Shown here piece after piece: positions 56,401-64,000 of a stretch of 64,000 nucleotides of DNA; the stretch's first letter is position 1; each line of letters begins with the position of its first letter. The stretch covers positions 48,924,602 through 48,988,601 of the forward strand of contig JAUJPP010000003.1 in the NCBI GenBank assembly GCA_030562195.1, given 5' to 3'. A program made the translations under genes and the position numbers. A model generated the notes under the pieces. That model ran no database searches. It was not told the origin of the DNA and saw only the letters and a list, made by a program, of their open reading frames with translations. The DNA comes from Nipponacmea schrenckii (lineage: Eukaryota > Mollusca > Gastropoda > Lottiidae).

Positions 56401-58291
56401 CTGAAATTGTCCTCAATAGGTTAGGCATGATGCTGTATGATACGTTTTCTGTATGTAGAATGTTCTCCTTCTGTTTCAAAAATATATACGCCATGCTTCC
56501 TTCAAAAGTTACTCGTGCTCGTGAGCAATCCAGGCTGCTGTTAACAACACGAGAGTGACATTAACTGCACAGATTTTGTAAGATCATTTAGGTTCGTAAA
56601 TTTAATAATAAACGCCACTTGGCCAAAAAGCTGGTTTTAAGCTGACTTGTCTGTGTTTCCGCTTGTTAAATTGTCAATTGGCTAGTATCAGCCTTGACCT
56701 GGACTTATCGAGGTCATATATCCAGATCTAGGTCAGAGTGACTCAAAGTGAATATGAAAATTACATATAATTGAATAACGAGTAAAGAAGTTTGAAAGAT
56801 AAATGTGAATGGATGGTCCAAGCAGTAAAGAACAACTCATACATTACCTAAAACTTCAAAACCCTAATTTGGGTTAAAAAAAAAAGTAGAATGGCATTAT
56901 GCTGTAAACGGTGGTCCCCAATTTTTACAAAATGATAAGCAAAAACTGTAATAGAGACATACTGAGAGGTGAAGGCGGTGGTTAATCAAAATGGACTCAG
57001 TCCAGTAAAACATTTTATGCTAATGATTGTATATGCTAATGATTGAATTGCTAATGATTGAATACGAATTTAGTCCGTTCTATTTTTAGAAATCCTCTTT
57101 CTATTTAGTCCGTTCTATTTTTAGAAATCCTCTTTCTCCCTTCCTTTGTGGGTTTTTGCATTTCCATTTTTGACTAATTTTTGGTCTAGATTTGCAATTT
57201 GATGTCTGAAATTGCATTTTCTTTCAGAATTTCTGAGATAATGAGAAATTTAATTGGCGGAAGGTTATTTCTAAAAATAGTGGTTTTGTGTGCAGTGACA
57301 GTCAAGCGGATGTTGATGAAATGTAGTGGTTTACTTTCATTTTGTTTAGTTCAAAATTTTCATGGTCATGCTATATTGGATTTTTGTACAGAAACCAAGT
57401 ATTGGCCTGGCTTTCATGTGACATATAAGAAAGTTTTCAACGAGATTTCCGGAAAAAGTTCTAGAAGGTTGAATTTTGTGATTTAACATGGAATTAGATG
57501 GCAAATGAATTGGTGGACTAAGTCCAAATGGCAATCTATAGTCAAGAAGACAGAAGACAAGATTAACCACGTGACTAAAAGCACACGCTTAAGCAGACGA
57601 TGCGATTTCCGTGCTGTGTTATAAACTGCCGTGATTCAAGTAGTGAACTGGGCCCATGTTTTTTCTTAACCTACTTATTCGACAAAACATGAATATTGCA
57701 GAGTAAAGTAGTATCAGAAAATATTTTGTTCTTTACACAGTATTACAAACAGAAAAACCAAACAGTTAGTCAAATAAAAAGAGAATTTACAGTTATTTAC
57801 GTACAGTGTTTGACAAGTAGATCTGAAGTCAATGTTAGTTTCATGTAGTTTTTAATATCAAGACATATCGTAGCCTTTCTATACAAATACAAATACCAGT
57901 TTTGTTTGTCTCTGCCTTTCTTAGATTTGTATATACCTATCACTATAAGTAGGCCTATTGCTGTTAGAAAATATGATAATATTTTACATACTCACGTTAA
58001 TATGCATGAGAAGAATTTTAAATAAGCATTTACTTACCTGTACATCTCAGATGGGGTTCCTAACAAGGTAATAGCGGACATAAAACTAGCTAATAAAGAC
58101 AGGGCAACTGGAAAAGGACTCATATTCCGACCTGCCAGCAGAAACTCCTGGATGTTTTTCTTTTTTCTGTCTTTAAACGCGAAATAAAATCCAATTCCAG
58201 CCGATATCACTAATATTAGGGCAAATATCACATAATCCCAAGCAGTGAAAGGTTTAATTGTCCTGGTTTGATAGCTGTATCCTTCAGACAT
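41254..58291 (-). CDS. SLC5A8-like: Sodium-coupled monocarboxylate transporter-like (SLC5 family), whole gene, 16 coding exons
   Basis: SLC5A8/A12 import lactate, short-chain fatty acids and related monocarboxylates with sodium at the plasma membrane; SLC5A6 imports vitamins. Exons 58038-58291, 51342-51453, 47575-47640, 47345-47396, 46663-46730, 46276-46430, 45859-45999, 45333-45462, 44949-45037, 43791-43906, 43061-43128, 42817-42903, 42468-42634, 42110-42210, 41737-41861 and 41254-41430 join in frame into about 635 residues, typical for the family. Signatures: [42 protein letters not shown] and [12 protein letters not shown]. The STISS stretch of the eighth core helix supplies the conserved Na2-site residues. 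The C-terminus ...YESTRM resembles the PDZ ligand TRL of SLC5A8, favouring A8/A12 over A6, but the substrate is an inference. Confidence 0.94.
41737..41861 (-). CDS. SLC5A8-like: SLC5-like exon 15 (cytoplasmic tail)
   Basis: 125 nt, phase 1 to 0: [20 protein letters not shown] then [20 protein letters not shown] and DE. The LDPR motif after the last helix fits SLC5A8. Acceptor TTTTTTCAG, donor GTAAGT. Confidence 0.93.
42110..42210 (-). CDS. SLC5A8-like: SLC5-like exon 14
   Basis: 101 nt, phase 2 to 1: [20 protein letters not shown] then [15 protein letters not shown]. The Y-x-(L/V)-SYL-(W/Y)-(Y/F)-S block is the last helix of SLC5A6/8/12. Acceptor CGTTTTCAG, donor GTACGT. Confidence 0.94.
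42468..42634 (-). CDS. SLC5A8-like: SLC5-like exon 13 (with Pro/Thr-rich extracellular loop)
   Basis: 167 nt, phase 0 to 2. A helix [20 protein letters not shown] then a loop [20 protein letters not shown] and [16 protein letters not shown]. Sequons NLT and NTT mark likely N-glycosylation in the large extracellular loop. Acceptor TCTTTAAAG lacks a strong pyrimidine run; donor GTAAGT. Confidence 0.92.
42817..42903 (-). CDS. SLC5A8-like: SLC5-like exon 12
   Basis: 29 codons, phase 0-0: [20 protein letters not shown] then [14 protein letters not shown]-(V/L)-FGM-(V/I)-GGPL is a family hallmark. Acceptor TATTGTAG, donor GTAAGT. Confidence 0.96.
43061..43128 (-). CDS. SLC5A8-like: SLC5-like exon 11
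   Basis: 68 nt, phase 1 to 0: [20 protein letters not shown] then VLQ, one membrane helix. Acceptor GATTTCAG, donor GTAAAC. Confidence 0.93.
43380..43680. repeat. GC-rich repeat fragment in an SLC5-like intron
   Basis: GGGGGCGGGAGGTCCTCCCC followed by CAGAAAATTTTGAAAA resembles the junction motif of the repeat at 37140-37350 (GGTCCTTCCCCGGAAAATTT). Likely a diverged member of the same dispersed family. No coding potential. Confidence 0.55.
43791..43906 (-). CDS. SLC5A8-like: SLC5-like exon 10
   Basis: 116 nt, phase 2 to 1: [20 protein letters not shown] then [19 protein letters not shown]. Contains the sodium-site Ser/Thr cluster of the eighth core helix and the LAAV-x-x-ED-(L/V)-I-K motif. 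Acceptor TTGTTTCAG, donor GTAAGA. Confidence 0.96.
44279..44405 (-). mobile_element. SINE 3' fragment, minus orientation
   Basis: Reverse complement of the SINE tail seen at 38826-39103: ATGGAGTTTTACTTCCTACT, then GGGCTAATGAAGACAGGCAA and GCCATGCA. Only the last ~120 bp of the body is kept. Intronic (SLC5-like intron 9). Confidence 0.82.
44949..45037 (-). CDS. SLC5A8-like: SLC5-like exon 9
   Basis: 89 nt, phase 0 to 2: [20 protein letters not shown] then [16 protein letters not shown](L/I)FVAC is almost invariant in SLC5A8/A12/A6. Acceptor ATCATTACAG, donor GTTGGT (atypical at +3). Confidence 0.96.
45215..45262 (+). mobile_element. SINE tail remnant
   Basis: AGAGTAGGACGTAAAACTCA followed by ATTCATTTCACTTTCATT matches only the 3' tail of the SINE family. 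A short remnant; it could also be tail sequence shared with the partner LINE. Confidence 0.6.
45333..45462 (-). CDS. SLC5A8-like: SLC5-like exon 8
   Basis: 130 nt, phase 2 to 0: [20 protein letters not shown], then [17 protein letters not shown], matching the CDP...APDQ loop of SLC5A8. Acceptor TTATTTCAG, donor GTAAAC. Confidence 0.95.
45859..45999 (-). CDS. SLC5A8-like: SLC5-like exon 7
   Basis: 141 nt, phase 2-2: [20 protein letters not shown] then [22 protein letters not shown]-x-NQ-(A/S)-QVQR is an SLC5A5/6/8/12 signature. Acceptor TCTTTCAG, donor GTAAGT. The T-C-T-C after QVQR replaces the usual Y-(L/I)-S-C. Confidence 0.96.
46276..46430 (-). CDS. SLC5A8-like: SLC5-like exon 6
   Basis: 155 nt, phase 0 to 2. 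Begins [20 protein letters not shown], the highly conserved GG-x-KAV-x-WTD-x-FQ motif of SLC5 transporters, and ends in an extracellular loop with an N-x-S site (ANSSRVEFF). Acceptor CATTTCAG, donor GTAAGT. Confidence 0.96.
46663..46730 (-). CDS. SLC5A8-like: SLC5-like exon 5
   Basis: 68 nt, phase 1 to 0: [20 protein letters not shown] then TAF, equivalent to the [20 protein letters not shown] block of SLC5A8. Acceptor AATTTCAG, donor GTAAGT. Confidence 0.94.
47345..47396 (-). CDS. SLC5A8-like: SLC5-like exon 4
   Basis: 52 nt, phase 0 to 1: [17 protein letters not shown], the helix matching LYTGIVIYAPALALN in SLC5A8. Acceptor TTTTATAG, donor GTGAAT. The smallest exon of the gene. Confidence 0.92.
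47575..47640 (-). CDS. SLC5A8-like: SLC5-like exon 3
   Basis: 22 codons, phase 0-0: [20 protein letters not shown] then QM. The YE-YLE-x-RF junction with exon 2 is a core SLC5 motif. Acceptor ATATTTCAG, donor GTAAGA. Confidence 0.93.
47770..48040 (+). mobile_element. Degenerate SINE copy in SLC5-like intron 2
   Basis: Recognisable in order: GGTCCGGCAAAGGCCGAGAT, AACCTTGTCAGTGATGCAGG, AATCGAGGCCCCGTGTACTA, CATGGCGTTGCC and GAGGAGTAGGACGT. It has many substitutions and small deletions and a damaged tRNA-like head, so it is an older copy than the one at 15205. Confidence 0.85.
48060..50260. other. SLC5-like intron 2, non-coding stretch
   Basis: No supported exon. A solo terminus-like segment TTTTATACGCCCACATG at about 49851 matches the complement of the end of the tandem-repeat element at 51918-52850. 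Otherwise unremarkable AT-rich sequence. Confidence 0.5.
50267..50335. repeat. Perfect 25-bp stem hairpin
   Basis: Arms 50267-50291 (ATTTCTTATTGGCCAAGTTT then TAAAG) and 50311-50335 are exact reverse complements around a 19-nt loop. Located in SLC5-like intron 2. Confidence 0.85.
50646..51236. repeat. Tandem repeat of about 78-81 bp
   Basis: About eight copies of a unit with AAAAGGACATTAATTACATT, GAGGAACACCCTTGGTCATA and TTTGACAAACCCAGTTACAC then AGTGCTCACTTTTTT. Units start near 50653, 50731, 50808 and onward, and differ by small indels. Intronic. Confidence 0.92.
51342..51453 (-). CDS. SLC5A8-like: SLC5-like exon 2
   Basis: 112 nt, acceptor ATATTTCAG, donor GTAAGC; phase 2 in, 0 out. Completes TPSEMYR then [20 protein letters not shown] and [15 protein letters not shown], the third helix and following loop of SLC5. 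It is separated from exon 1 by a 6.6-kb intron. Confidence 0.93.
51918..52850 (+). mobile_element. Pearl/HINE-like element: ~160-bp tandem core, ACGG-type microsatellite, terminal hairpin
   Basis: About five tandem units (roughly 130-165 bp) sharing AATCAAGGGCCATAACTCAT, CCGACATCTGGAATCGTGCC and ACCAAGTTTCATTCAAATCG, followed by a GACGGACGGACC-type microsatellite (52737-52801) and a terminal segment whose last part folds into a hairpin (52816-52843, ATACGTCCACAT against ATGTGGGCGTAT). Tandem core plus microsatellite plus end hairpin is the layout described for molluscan Pearl elements and Helentron-associated interspersed elements (from memory). No coding capacity. It lies in SLC5-like intron 1. 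Confidence 0.78.
53960..54280. repeat. Inverted cluster of TAGGCACA / TGTGCCTA words
   Basis: The left half (53963-54085) repeats (T)AGGCACA or close variants about eight times on the plus strand; the right half (54097-54275) repeats TGTGCCTAA about nine times, the same word inverted. Spacing within each half is irregular (about 14-24 bp). The whole would form a large imperfect cruciform. Intronic (SLC5-like intron 1). Confidence 0.85.
54281..58037. other. SLC5-like intron 1, remainder
   Basis: No exon supported. Contains a poly-C run near 56171-56186 and a short direct duplication TTTAGTCCGTTCTATTTTTA with following GAAATCCTCTTTCT (near 57069 and 57106). Open frames at 56286-56558 and 57199-57486 have no recognisable domain and are probably chance. 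Confidence 0.5.
58038..58291 (-). CDS. SLC5A8-like: SLC5-like exon 1 (start, first membrane helices)
   Basis: The chosen start [20 protein letters not shown] precedes a membrane segment [18 protein letters not shown], then [20 protein letters not shown] and TPSEMY. An in-frame upstream Met at 58370-58372 would add 27 mostly hydrophobic residues; the downstream Met gives the short hydrophilic N-terminus normal for SLC5 proteins. Donor GTAAGT, phase 2. Confidence 0.92.
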
Positions 58292-60169
58292 CGTGGATAA
58301 AGTTTTAATCACACAAATTAAAAACAAATTACCAAATATACAATAGGTTTCAATCCCTAGGTTAATGGTCAACAGAAATCTAACATGTTCAAAGTAAACC
58401 AGTAAAAACAGTTAAATGTATCAGAAAGTATTTTTGTAGAAAAAGCGGAATGTGTTGATTAAGATAAACACAAAAATATCACATTTCAATGCTAACCCAA
58501 GACCAAGAAAACGACCTACTTAATTCCAGAAATTCTCGTTTAATGTAGGTCACAGTGGCACAACATACTCCTCAGTAACTAACAACACTGTACAATAGTT
58601 TCGATGAAGTTAGGAACACCGTGTTATTGTAAAGTGTAGCTAATACTAGTGGTTATCCCGTTCTTACTCTAAAACTGTTTTGTTTTGATCATGAGTTGCA
58701 CTTAAGCCACGCCCCCACGGCCATCAATCACAATTATTATGCAGTTCAACTGATAAAACGTAAATGACATTAAATCACCTCATGAAATGTGGCTTGTTTT
58801 ATTAATTGAGCATTGTTGTCTTTTCTTTTCTTATTCAATGTGACCATCATTTAGGATCAAACTATTTTTACATGGACAAAGCAGGCAAGGCGGAAGCCTA
58901 GATCTTTGTGATATACAAACACTAACATAAAGCGCTTATAGTTAATAACTTTTTTATATGTGAGTAAATATGCATTTTTTGGAAAATTTAAATGGTTGAA
59001 GTAGATGCTGCTTCATGGTCATCTGTAGTCTTTCCAATTATTTGAAAATCCAAAATTCCATGCATTATTATTGTTTTTTCTATTAAAGATTGTAGATTGC
59101 AGTTATAAACCTATGGCGCTGACTGATGGTGGTATACTTAAAATAACTATCATATCTCTACTGATAATTCTAATTGAAGTTTGTTGTTAGCAGGTTTTGT
59201 GAATGATAACGCCATATCATATTAATGGTAAAATCACAATTTTGATGATATAATTGTGAAGGTTATGTAAACACAAGGTAGAAAAAAAATAACGCCTAAT
59301 TTCAATTACACCAAAATCAATTTATATTATTCTACTGTATTTCACTTTTCATAGATTTCTTTTGCATATTGCGTTATGATATATAAGCGTAGATGTAAAG
59401 TGGTTTAATCACCAATGCTAACTTTGTCTTTGAAAAATATTGAAATAAAGTAAACGTAGGATGAGAGGGCACTGCCAGTTAGTCGAGAGCGTATGTACAA
59501 GAGCAAAAATTAAATGAAATAGGGCCCGGAACTCCTTTTAAATCAGATTGGTGGATTTTGATAAGACAACATACAAGGATATAAATTACGAAGCCCCCTG
59601 ACCTGGTTATTATAATTGCGTATGTTTATTCTTAAAGTTTCGTTCACTTTGATTGCATAGCACTTGTTGATATTTGACGTCAAAATATTAAACAAACAAA
59701 TATGTTATTATTGCACTTAAAGAGTTCCTGATTTATATCGAAACTATGGTTAGAGATAAAAGCCCTTCAAAATAACAATAATAAAACACCATATCCCATT
59801 ATGGTCAGAAATTTCGCGCTCGGGAAGGCCTAGGCTACATACGTATAGTCAGGATAGCAAATTGAACACATCAACAAGTCAGTCTACGAAAACGCGTCTG
59901 ACCCAGTTATGCAATCTACCTGCTAATAATTTGCTTCGATCGCTGTAACTGGAGACCCGAATCTACCCGCGCAAAGTGCAAAAACATGGCCTTTAATATT
60001 TACATGACTTATATGGTAGATTTTGATAAGTATTCTCATTTCTTCCTGGTTTGTAAGTAGATACCAAAGTTTCGCTAAGATAAATTGAGTATAAATTACA
60101 TGAAATAAGAAGTATTAAGATTAACCTTTAATAGTTAAATGTATCTTGATATATCTCTTACTTGGTTAG
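58292..60169. other. Upstream region of the SLC5-like gene
   Basis: Should contain the SLC5-like 5' UTR and promoter on the minus strand, but no core-promoter motif can be assigned with confidence. No coding exon is recognised. Confidence 0.45.
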
Positions 60170-60690
60170 ATTATACTATGATGGACCCTCTCGGTTTGTT
60201 GATACGATACCTTAGGTCTTTACTTAGTCTATGATTTACTACGATTTACCCCCGATAGTTACTATTTACCCTCAATACTTTCTTCGATAGACCATACTAA
60301 GATTTATCTCCAATAATTGGGTTGATGGTACTATGATTTCACCCCGATAATACTTGGATAGAAAACACTGTGATCTACCCCCAAATACTTACTTAGGTTT
60401 GACGACAAAATGATTTACCCCTAAATACTTACTTGGATTGATGGTACTATGATTTACCCTCAATACTTACTTGGATTGATGGTACTATGATTTACCCTCA
60501 ATACTTAGATGGTACTTGATTTACCCTCAATAGTTACTTGGATTGATGGTACTATGATTATTGGTTTGAAGACATTAGGATTTACACCTTTATAATTTCT
60601 TGGATTGATTTTACTATGATTTAACCTCAATCATTTCTTGGATTTCTTGGTGGTACTGTTTATTTACCTGGATACCTACATGTACTTATT
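60170..60690. repeat. Degenerate tandem repeat
   Basis: Repeated GGATTGATGGTACTATGATT then TACCCTCAATACTTACTT, in units of roughly 40-60 bp with many substitutions and indels; the best-preserved copies lie at 60430-60560. Confidence 0.8.
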
Positions 60691-61326
60691 TTAGTAATAC
60701 TTTATTACAATATAACTACAAGACTCTTGCTTTATTGACACTATTGTTGACCTTCAGTACTAAATAAGTTATATTATGTTTTTATGGTTTCACTCGAATA
60801 GTTAAGTAGTTAACTGTCAGACTTTTACCCAAATATGTGACAGTTACCCTGACTGTCAATTGCCTTTTTTTACAACAAAATTCTAAGAGTGAAATTATAT
60901 TCAGTAAAATTAAGTAAAATTCGACTCAGATTATCCTATTATTTCAATAATACAAGAAAAGCCCGTATTGGAAATTTGAAGGCTTTGACAAACCTTAGCC
61001 TACTACAGTTAGGTTTAAAAAGGCCGATGTTTTAGGTTATGTCTATTCCTTTGGTATATTTTAAGTTACAGTATAAGCCTTCTATAGTTTTCTGCAATGG
61101 TTTTATATACTTATTCTTGTACTTCAAATAAAGAAATTCAGATATTTTCCTAAACTTCTTTGCTGTAAAATGTACACAGTTATTTGTTCTTAAGGGGGAT
61201 GTTGGGATGTTGCTTTCTGAAGGCCAAAATATCGTCAACAGAATTTTGACTTGATGATTTACCAAGAAGCGTGACGAAATAGCAGTGAGGTTTTTCTGAA
61301 GACGTAAACACAGTGATATCTCTCAC

Positions 61327-61590
61327 CGCCTGTGGACCACGAGCTCATCAGAGAGAGAGGAACATGCTGGAGAATAAATTACTCGACATTTCTGGCTTCT
61401 GGTTGTTTGAACGTTATTATAATTATATAGGTCAATATTCATCTTATATTTTATAATGAACTCTCCTTCTTTCAAAACGGAATTCAGTTGTTCTAATGTT
61501 TCAGAATGCTCAAAGACTTCCGATAAATTAACTAAATGTTGCATTTTACAACTCGGAATGTTCTGTCTATAAAAGTTCAATGCTCCCATA
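61327..61590 (-). CDS. Candidate exon of an unrecognised gene
   Basis: The open frame runs MGALNFYRQNIPSCKMQHLV, NLSEVFEHSETLEQLNSVLK, then NYNNVQTTRSQKCRVIYSPA and CSSLSDELVVHR. It is preceded by a strong pyrimidine-rich acceptor (TTTGTTGTGTTTGTTTAG, exon starting at 61590) and followed by a possible GTGAGA donor (61326). With those sites the exon is 264 nt and phase 2-2. I could not identify the family or find convincing partner exons. After the TGA at 61323-61325 the same frame stays open to 61032, which may be chance or a decayed gene. Confidence 0.25.
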
Positions 61591-64000
61591 CTAAACAAAC
61601 ACAACAAAAAAGAGTGAAAACACAAAAAGTTTTGGTCAATAACAAAAGTTCAAGAAATAAATATATAATAATATGTTAAAGCAATCTTCTGGCCTTAATC
61701 AGAATGTGCAGTACGAATATCTCTTATTTTTAATACTTGCAATTCATCTTACAACATAGAGTATATAAAATCTCATGAAGGAGAATTCTGTCAGCATGTT
61801 GTGAAAATATATAACAAAAGTATTTTTTGTTAGGTATGTGAAGTGAAGAAATCACCAGATTCTAGAAACGTGTATGTGAACATATCATTTGAATTATTAG
61901 AAAACTGACATGATGATATGATACGAAATGGTAATATTGTGTCAATGGTCAACTGGCCATACAAGCTATTTCCATAAAATTCAAAGAGGATTTTAGTTGT
62001 TGTGAGTGTATCGGGAAACTTACATTTCCTATTTGTATCATTCAAATTTCCCTAATCTTGGTATATTTCTAGGAAAGAGGAACTAGATTATGACATTGTC
62101 GTCTTGTATTGCGGACAGGAATATAACAGACATATTCATATTACAATAAATAAATTGTAATCATGTAATTCACTTAACAATTTTGAAAGTAACAATATAT
62201 TATGAGAAGGATTTGAATATTAGTGAAAAGTTACTAGTAAATGTGACTGTAGAAAAGCCGAAGTACCCAAGGCACAAACTAATCAATAGACTAACGTATT
62301 AGCTCTGGCGATCAATATCGGAAGAATATCACAAGATAAGAAAATCGAGTAACAGATTGACGAAGTGAAAACCATTGACAATTGACTTGACCCATTGATA
62401 ATAGAATAGATAACTCAAATCTACCTTTTCCGTTTTAGTTGGATGATTTTCAAAACATAAAACGAACATGTATATATGTGTTTCCATGAGGTTCCTGAAT
62501 ACGAGTAAATGGATATTCTTTTGGTCTAAAAATTCAGGCGTTTCAATTTATTGGCTTTTTTTTTAAATCAAATAAAATATACTTTTAAAAGATATATATA
62601 TATATGGGTAAGTTTTTGTGGGCTTTTAAGTATTGGGGAAGGCTTTGAACCAAAATGTATAAATCGAAATCGCCATGCGACGTAAAGCTTTTACTACAAC
62701 CCCAGTACTTGCAGTAGTGGGTGTCACTGGCAAAACAGATCGCGAACGATCTTGTTCTGGGACTGTTTTGAAGACAACCATATTATTATGATATGTATCT
62801 CGACATTATAACAATATCAGCTATTAGACGAAGGGACATTACTCGATTTTTTTTCACGAGACGTCAGTATAATAGATTGACTAATTCATTTCCATATTAA
62901 ATCACGAAATCCAACCTTCTCTAAGGTTTTCTTTATCTCATTGAAATTGTCGAACATTACATTGCATGAGAGCTTGACCAATACATATTGATCCCCTCAA
63001 GTATTTAATTTAATATTATGTTAACCATGACTTAAGCGACACGAAATTCGTCTACAGCAGTATATCATCTTGTAGGATTACTGAACAGAAACGACTATTT
63101 CAACAAATATGTCTCAGCATCAGGAAGAAATCACAACTTTTGATATCAAAATTAAGCAGAAGTTAAAATGGGAAGGGGGGATGTTGAAATATTCTACGGA
63201 CCATTAAATGTTTGAGTGGTGTAAAAATAATACAGTCTATATCGAACAACAACTTTTTCAGGGTCTAGAGCTCTTTCACGCCCACGATAATCGCTCTTGT
63301 ATATAAACTATTTCCCTTCAATGGACGCAATGGTTGATGAAGGCGAATAATCCTCTCATGCACTAATTTCGCCCTAGCATGATTTTTATGGCCGCCTGGA
63401 AGTCAAGGAAAGGCCTTGTTAAAGACATGATATTATTTCTTCTAGTAACAGTCAACAAATTGAGTCCATACAAATCACTTCTTTACATTGAGTTATAAAC
63501 TCTATAATATAATAAATATATAATATATAAATATGTCTCCTTATTACATTCAAGTCTTTAGAATGAGGTTATTATATGGGAAGTTTGCTGAGAGAAACTC
63601 TACTAAATTATTCAAGAAATGGAGGCAAAAGAGAAAAATCGATACAGGTTTCGGTGATTTACTTTCTGGTCTAATAGAACGATACAACGTTGTGTCGACT
63701 GATTCGATTTCCTTGTAACTGTTTTCTTCGCTGTATAATGTGATGAACCATTTGTTACTTACTACTTGAACGTTTAATGTGGTTGTTTTCTTATTGAACA
63801 ATTAAAAAGCCTGACTGAGTTTCTGCTGACTAAATTAGTAAAATTGTTGAGGGAAGAAGAGTATGTTGTAGAGAGTGGTATCTGATTATAATGAACTGTG
63901 GAATGAATCATAATAACACGTTAGCTAGCATTTAGATAATGAAAACAGGACAGTTCGGGGACAATTGAACTGAAGATGGATGTGATGCCGATATAGGTAA
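61591..64000. other. Intergenic region at the right edge
   Basis: No supported gene. Minus-strand frame 61830-62045 and a strong GTAAGT donor-like site near 62018 might belong with the candidate exon at 61327-61590, but no consistent joined frame was found. Plus-strand frame 63533-63718 is short and basic, with no recognisable domain. Confidence 0.4.

Noticed and set aside
56286..57486. Two plus-strand frames of 90-95 residues in SLC5-like intron 1
   Set aside because: No recognisable domain, antisense to the gene, and no splice partners.
58292..58372. Upstream in-frame Met extending the SLC5-like N-terminus by 27 residues
   Set aside because: It would add a hydrophobic segment not found in SLC5A8/A12/A6; the downstream Met gives the usual N-terminus. 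Kept only as an alternative start.

Overview
The window is eukaryotic, AT-rich and intron-rich. GT-AG introns, tRNA-derived SINEs with target-site duplications, a Pearl/HINE-like repeat with an ACGG-type microsatellite, and protein families typical of animals point to a lophotrochozoan, most likely a mollusc. No species call is possible from the sequence alone. There are no rRNA genes, no genuine tRNA genes, no CRISPR arrays and no operons.

Four protein-coding genes are supported. (1) At 1-672 (+) lie the last two exons of a transgelin/calponin-family muscle protein (Mp20-like); its 5' part is outside the window. (2) From 35995 down to 3597 (-) lies a 15-exon follistatin-related protein 4/5 (FSTL5-like) gene. 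I could join all 15 exons in frame into about 1118 residues: signal peptide, a Lys/Glu/Asp-rich insert, a follistatin/Kazal module, an EF-hand region, two Ig domains and a large C-terminal propeller-like domain. (3) At 23029-20039 (-) a two-exon lysosomal beta-mannosidase (GH2, about 918 residues) sits inside the 23 kb first intron of (2), on the same strand. (4) From 58291 down to 41254 (-) lies a 16-exon SLC5-family sodium-coupled transporter, closest to the monocarboxylate transporters SLC5A8/A12, about 635 residues with a PDZ-ligand-like C-terminus. Every exon junction in genes 2, 3 and 4 keeps phase.

Layout: 1-0.7 kb muscle protein end; 0.7-3.6 kb convergent intergenic/3'UTR; 3.6-12.6 kb FSTL5 exons 15 to 2; 12.6-20 kb intron with a SINE, a tRNA-like foldback, a perfect 163-bp inverted repeat and a 26-bp array; 20-23 kb beta-mannosidase; 23-35.9 kb intron with a 52-bp satellite array (about 45 units) holding TTAA-flanked transposon copies, a second TTAA-flanked element and a 21-bp array; 36-41.2 kb intergenic with a GC-richer repeat cluster; 41.2-58.3 kb transporter with many intronic repeats; 58.3-64 kb intergenic with one unassigned candidate exon.

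The genes are not a functional cluster: a cytoskeletal protein, a secreted matrix/signalling protein, a lysosomal glycosidase and a membrane transporter happen to be neighbours. I found no clearly new biological system. The most distinctive observations are structural: the identical-arm inverted repeat, the TTAA element whose exact pre-insertion site survives elsewhere in the same satellite array, the nested same-strand gene, and the FSTL5-specific charged exon.
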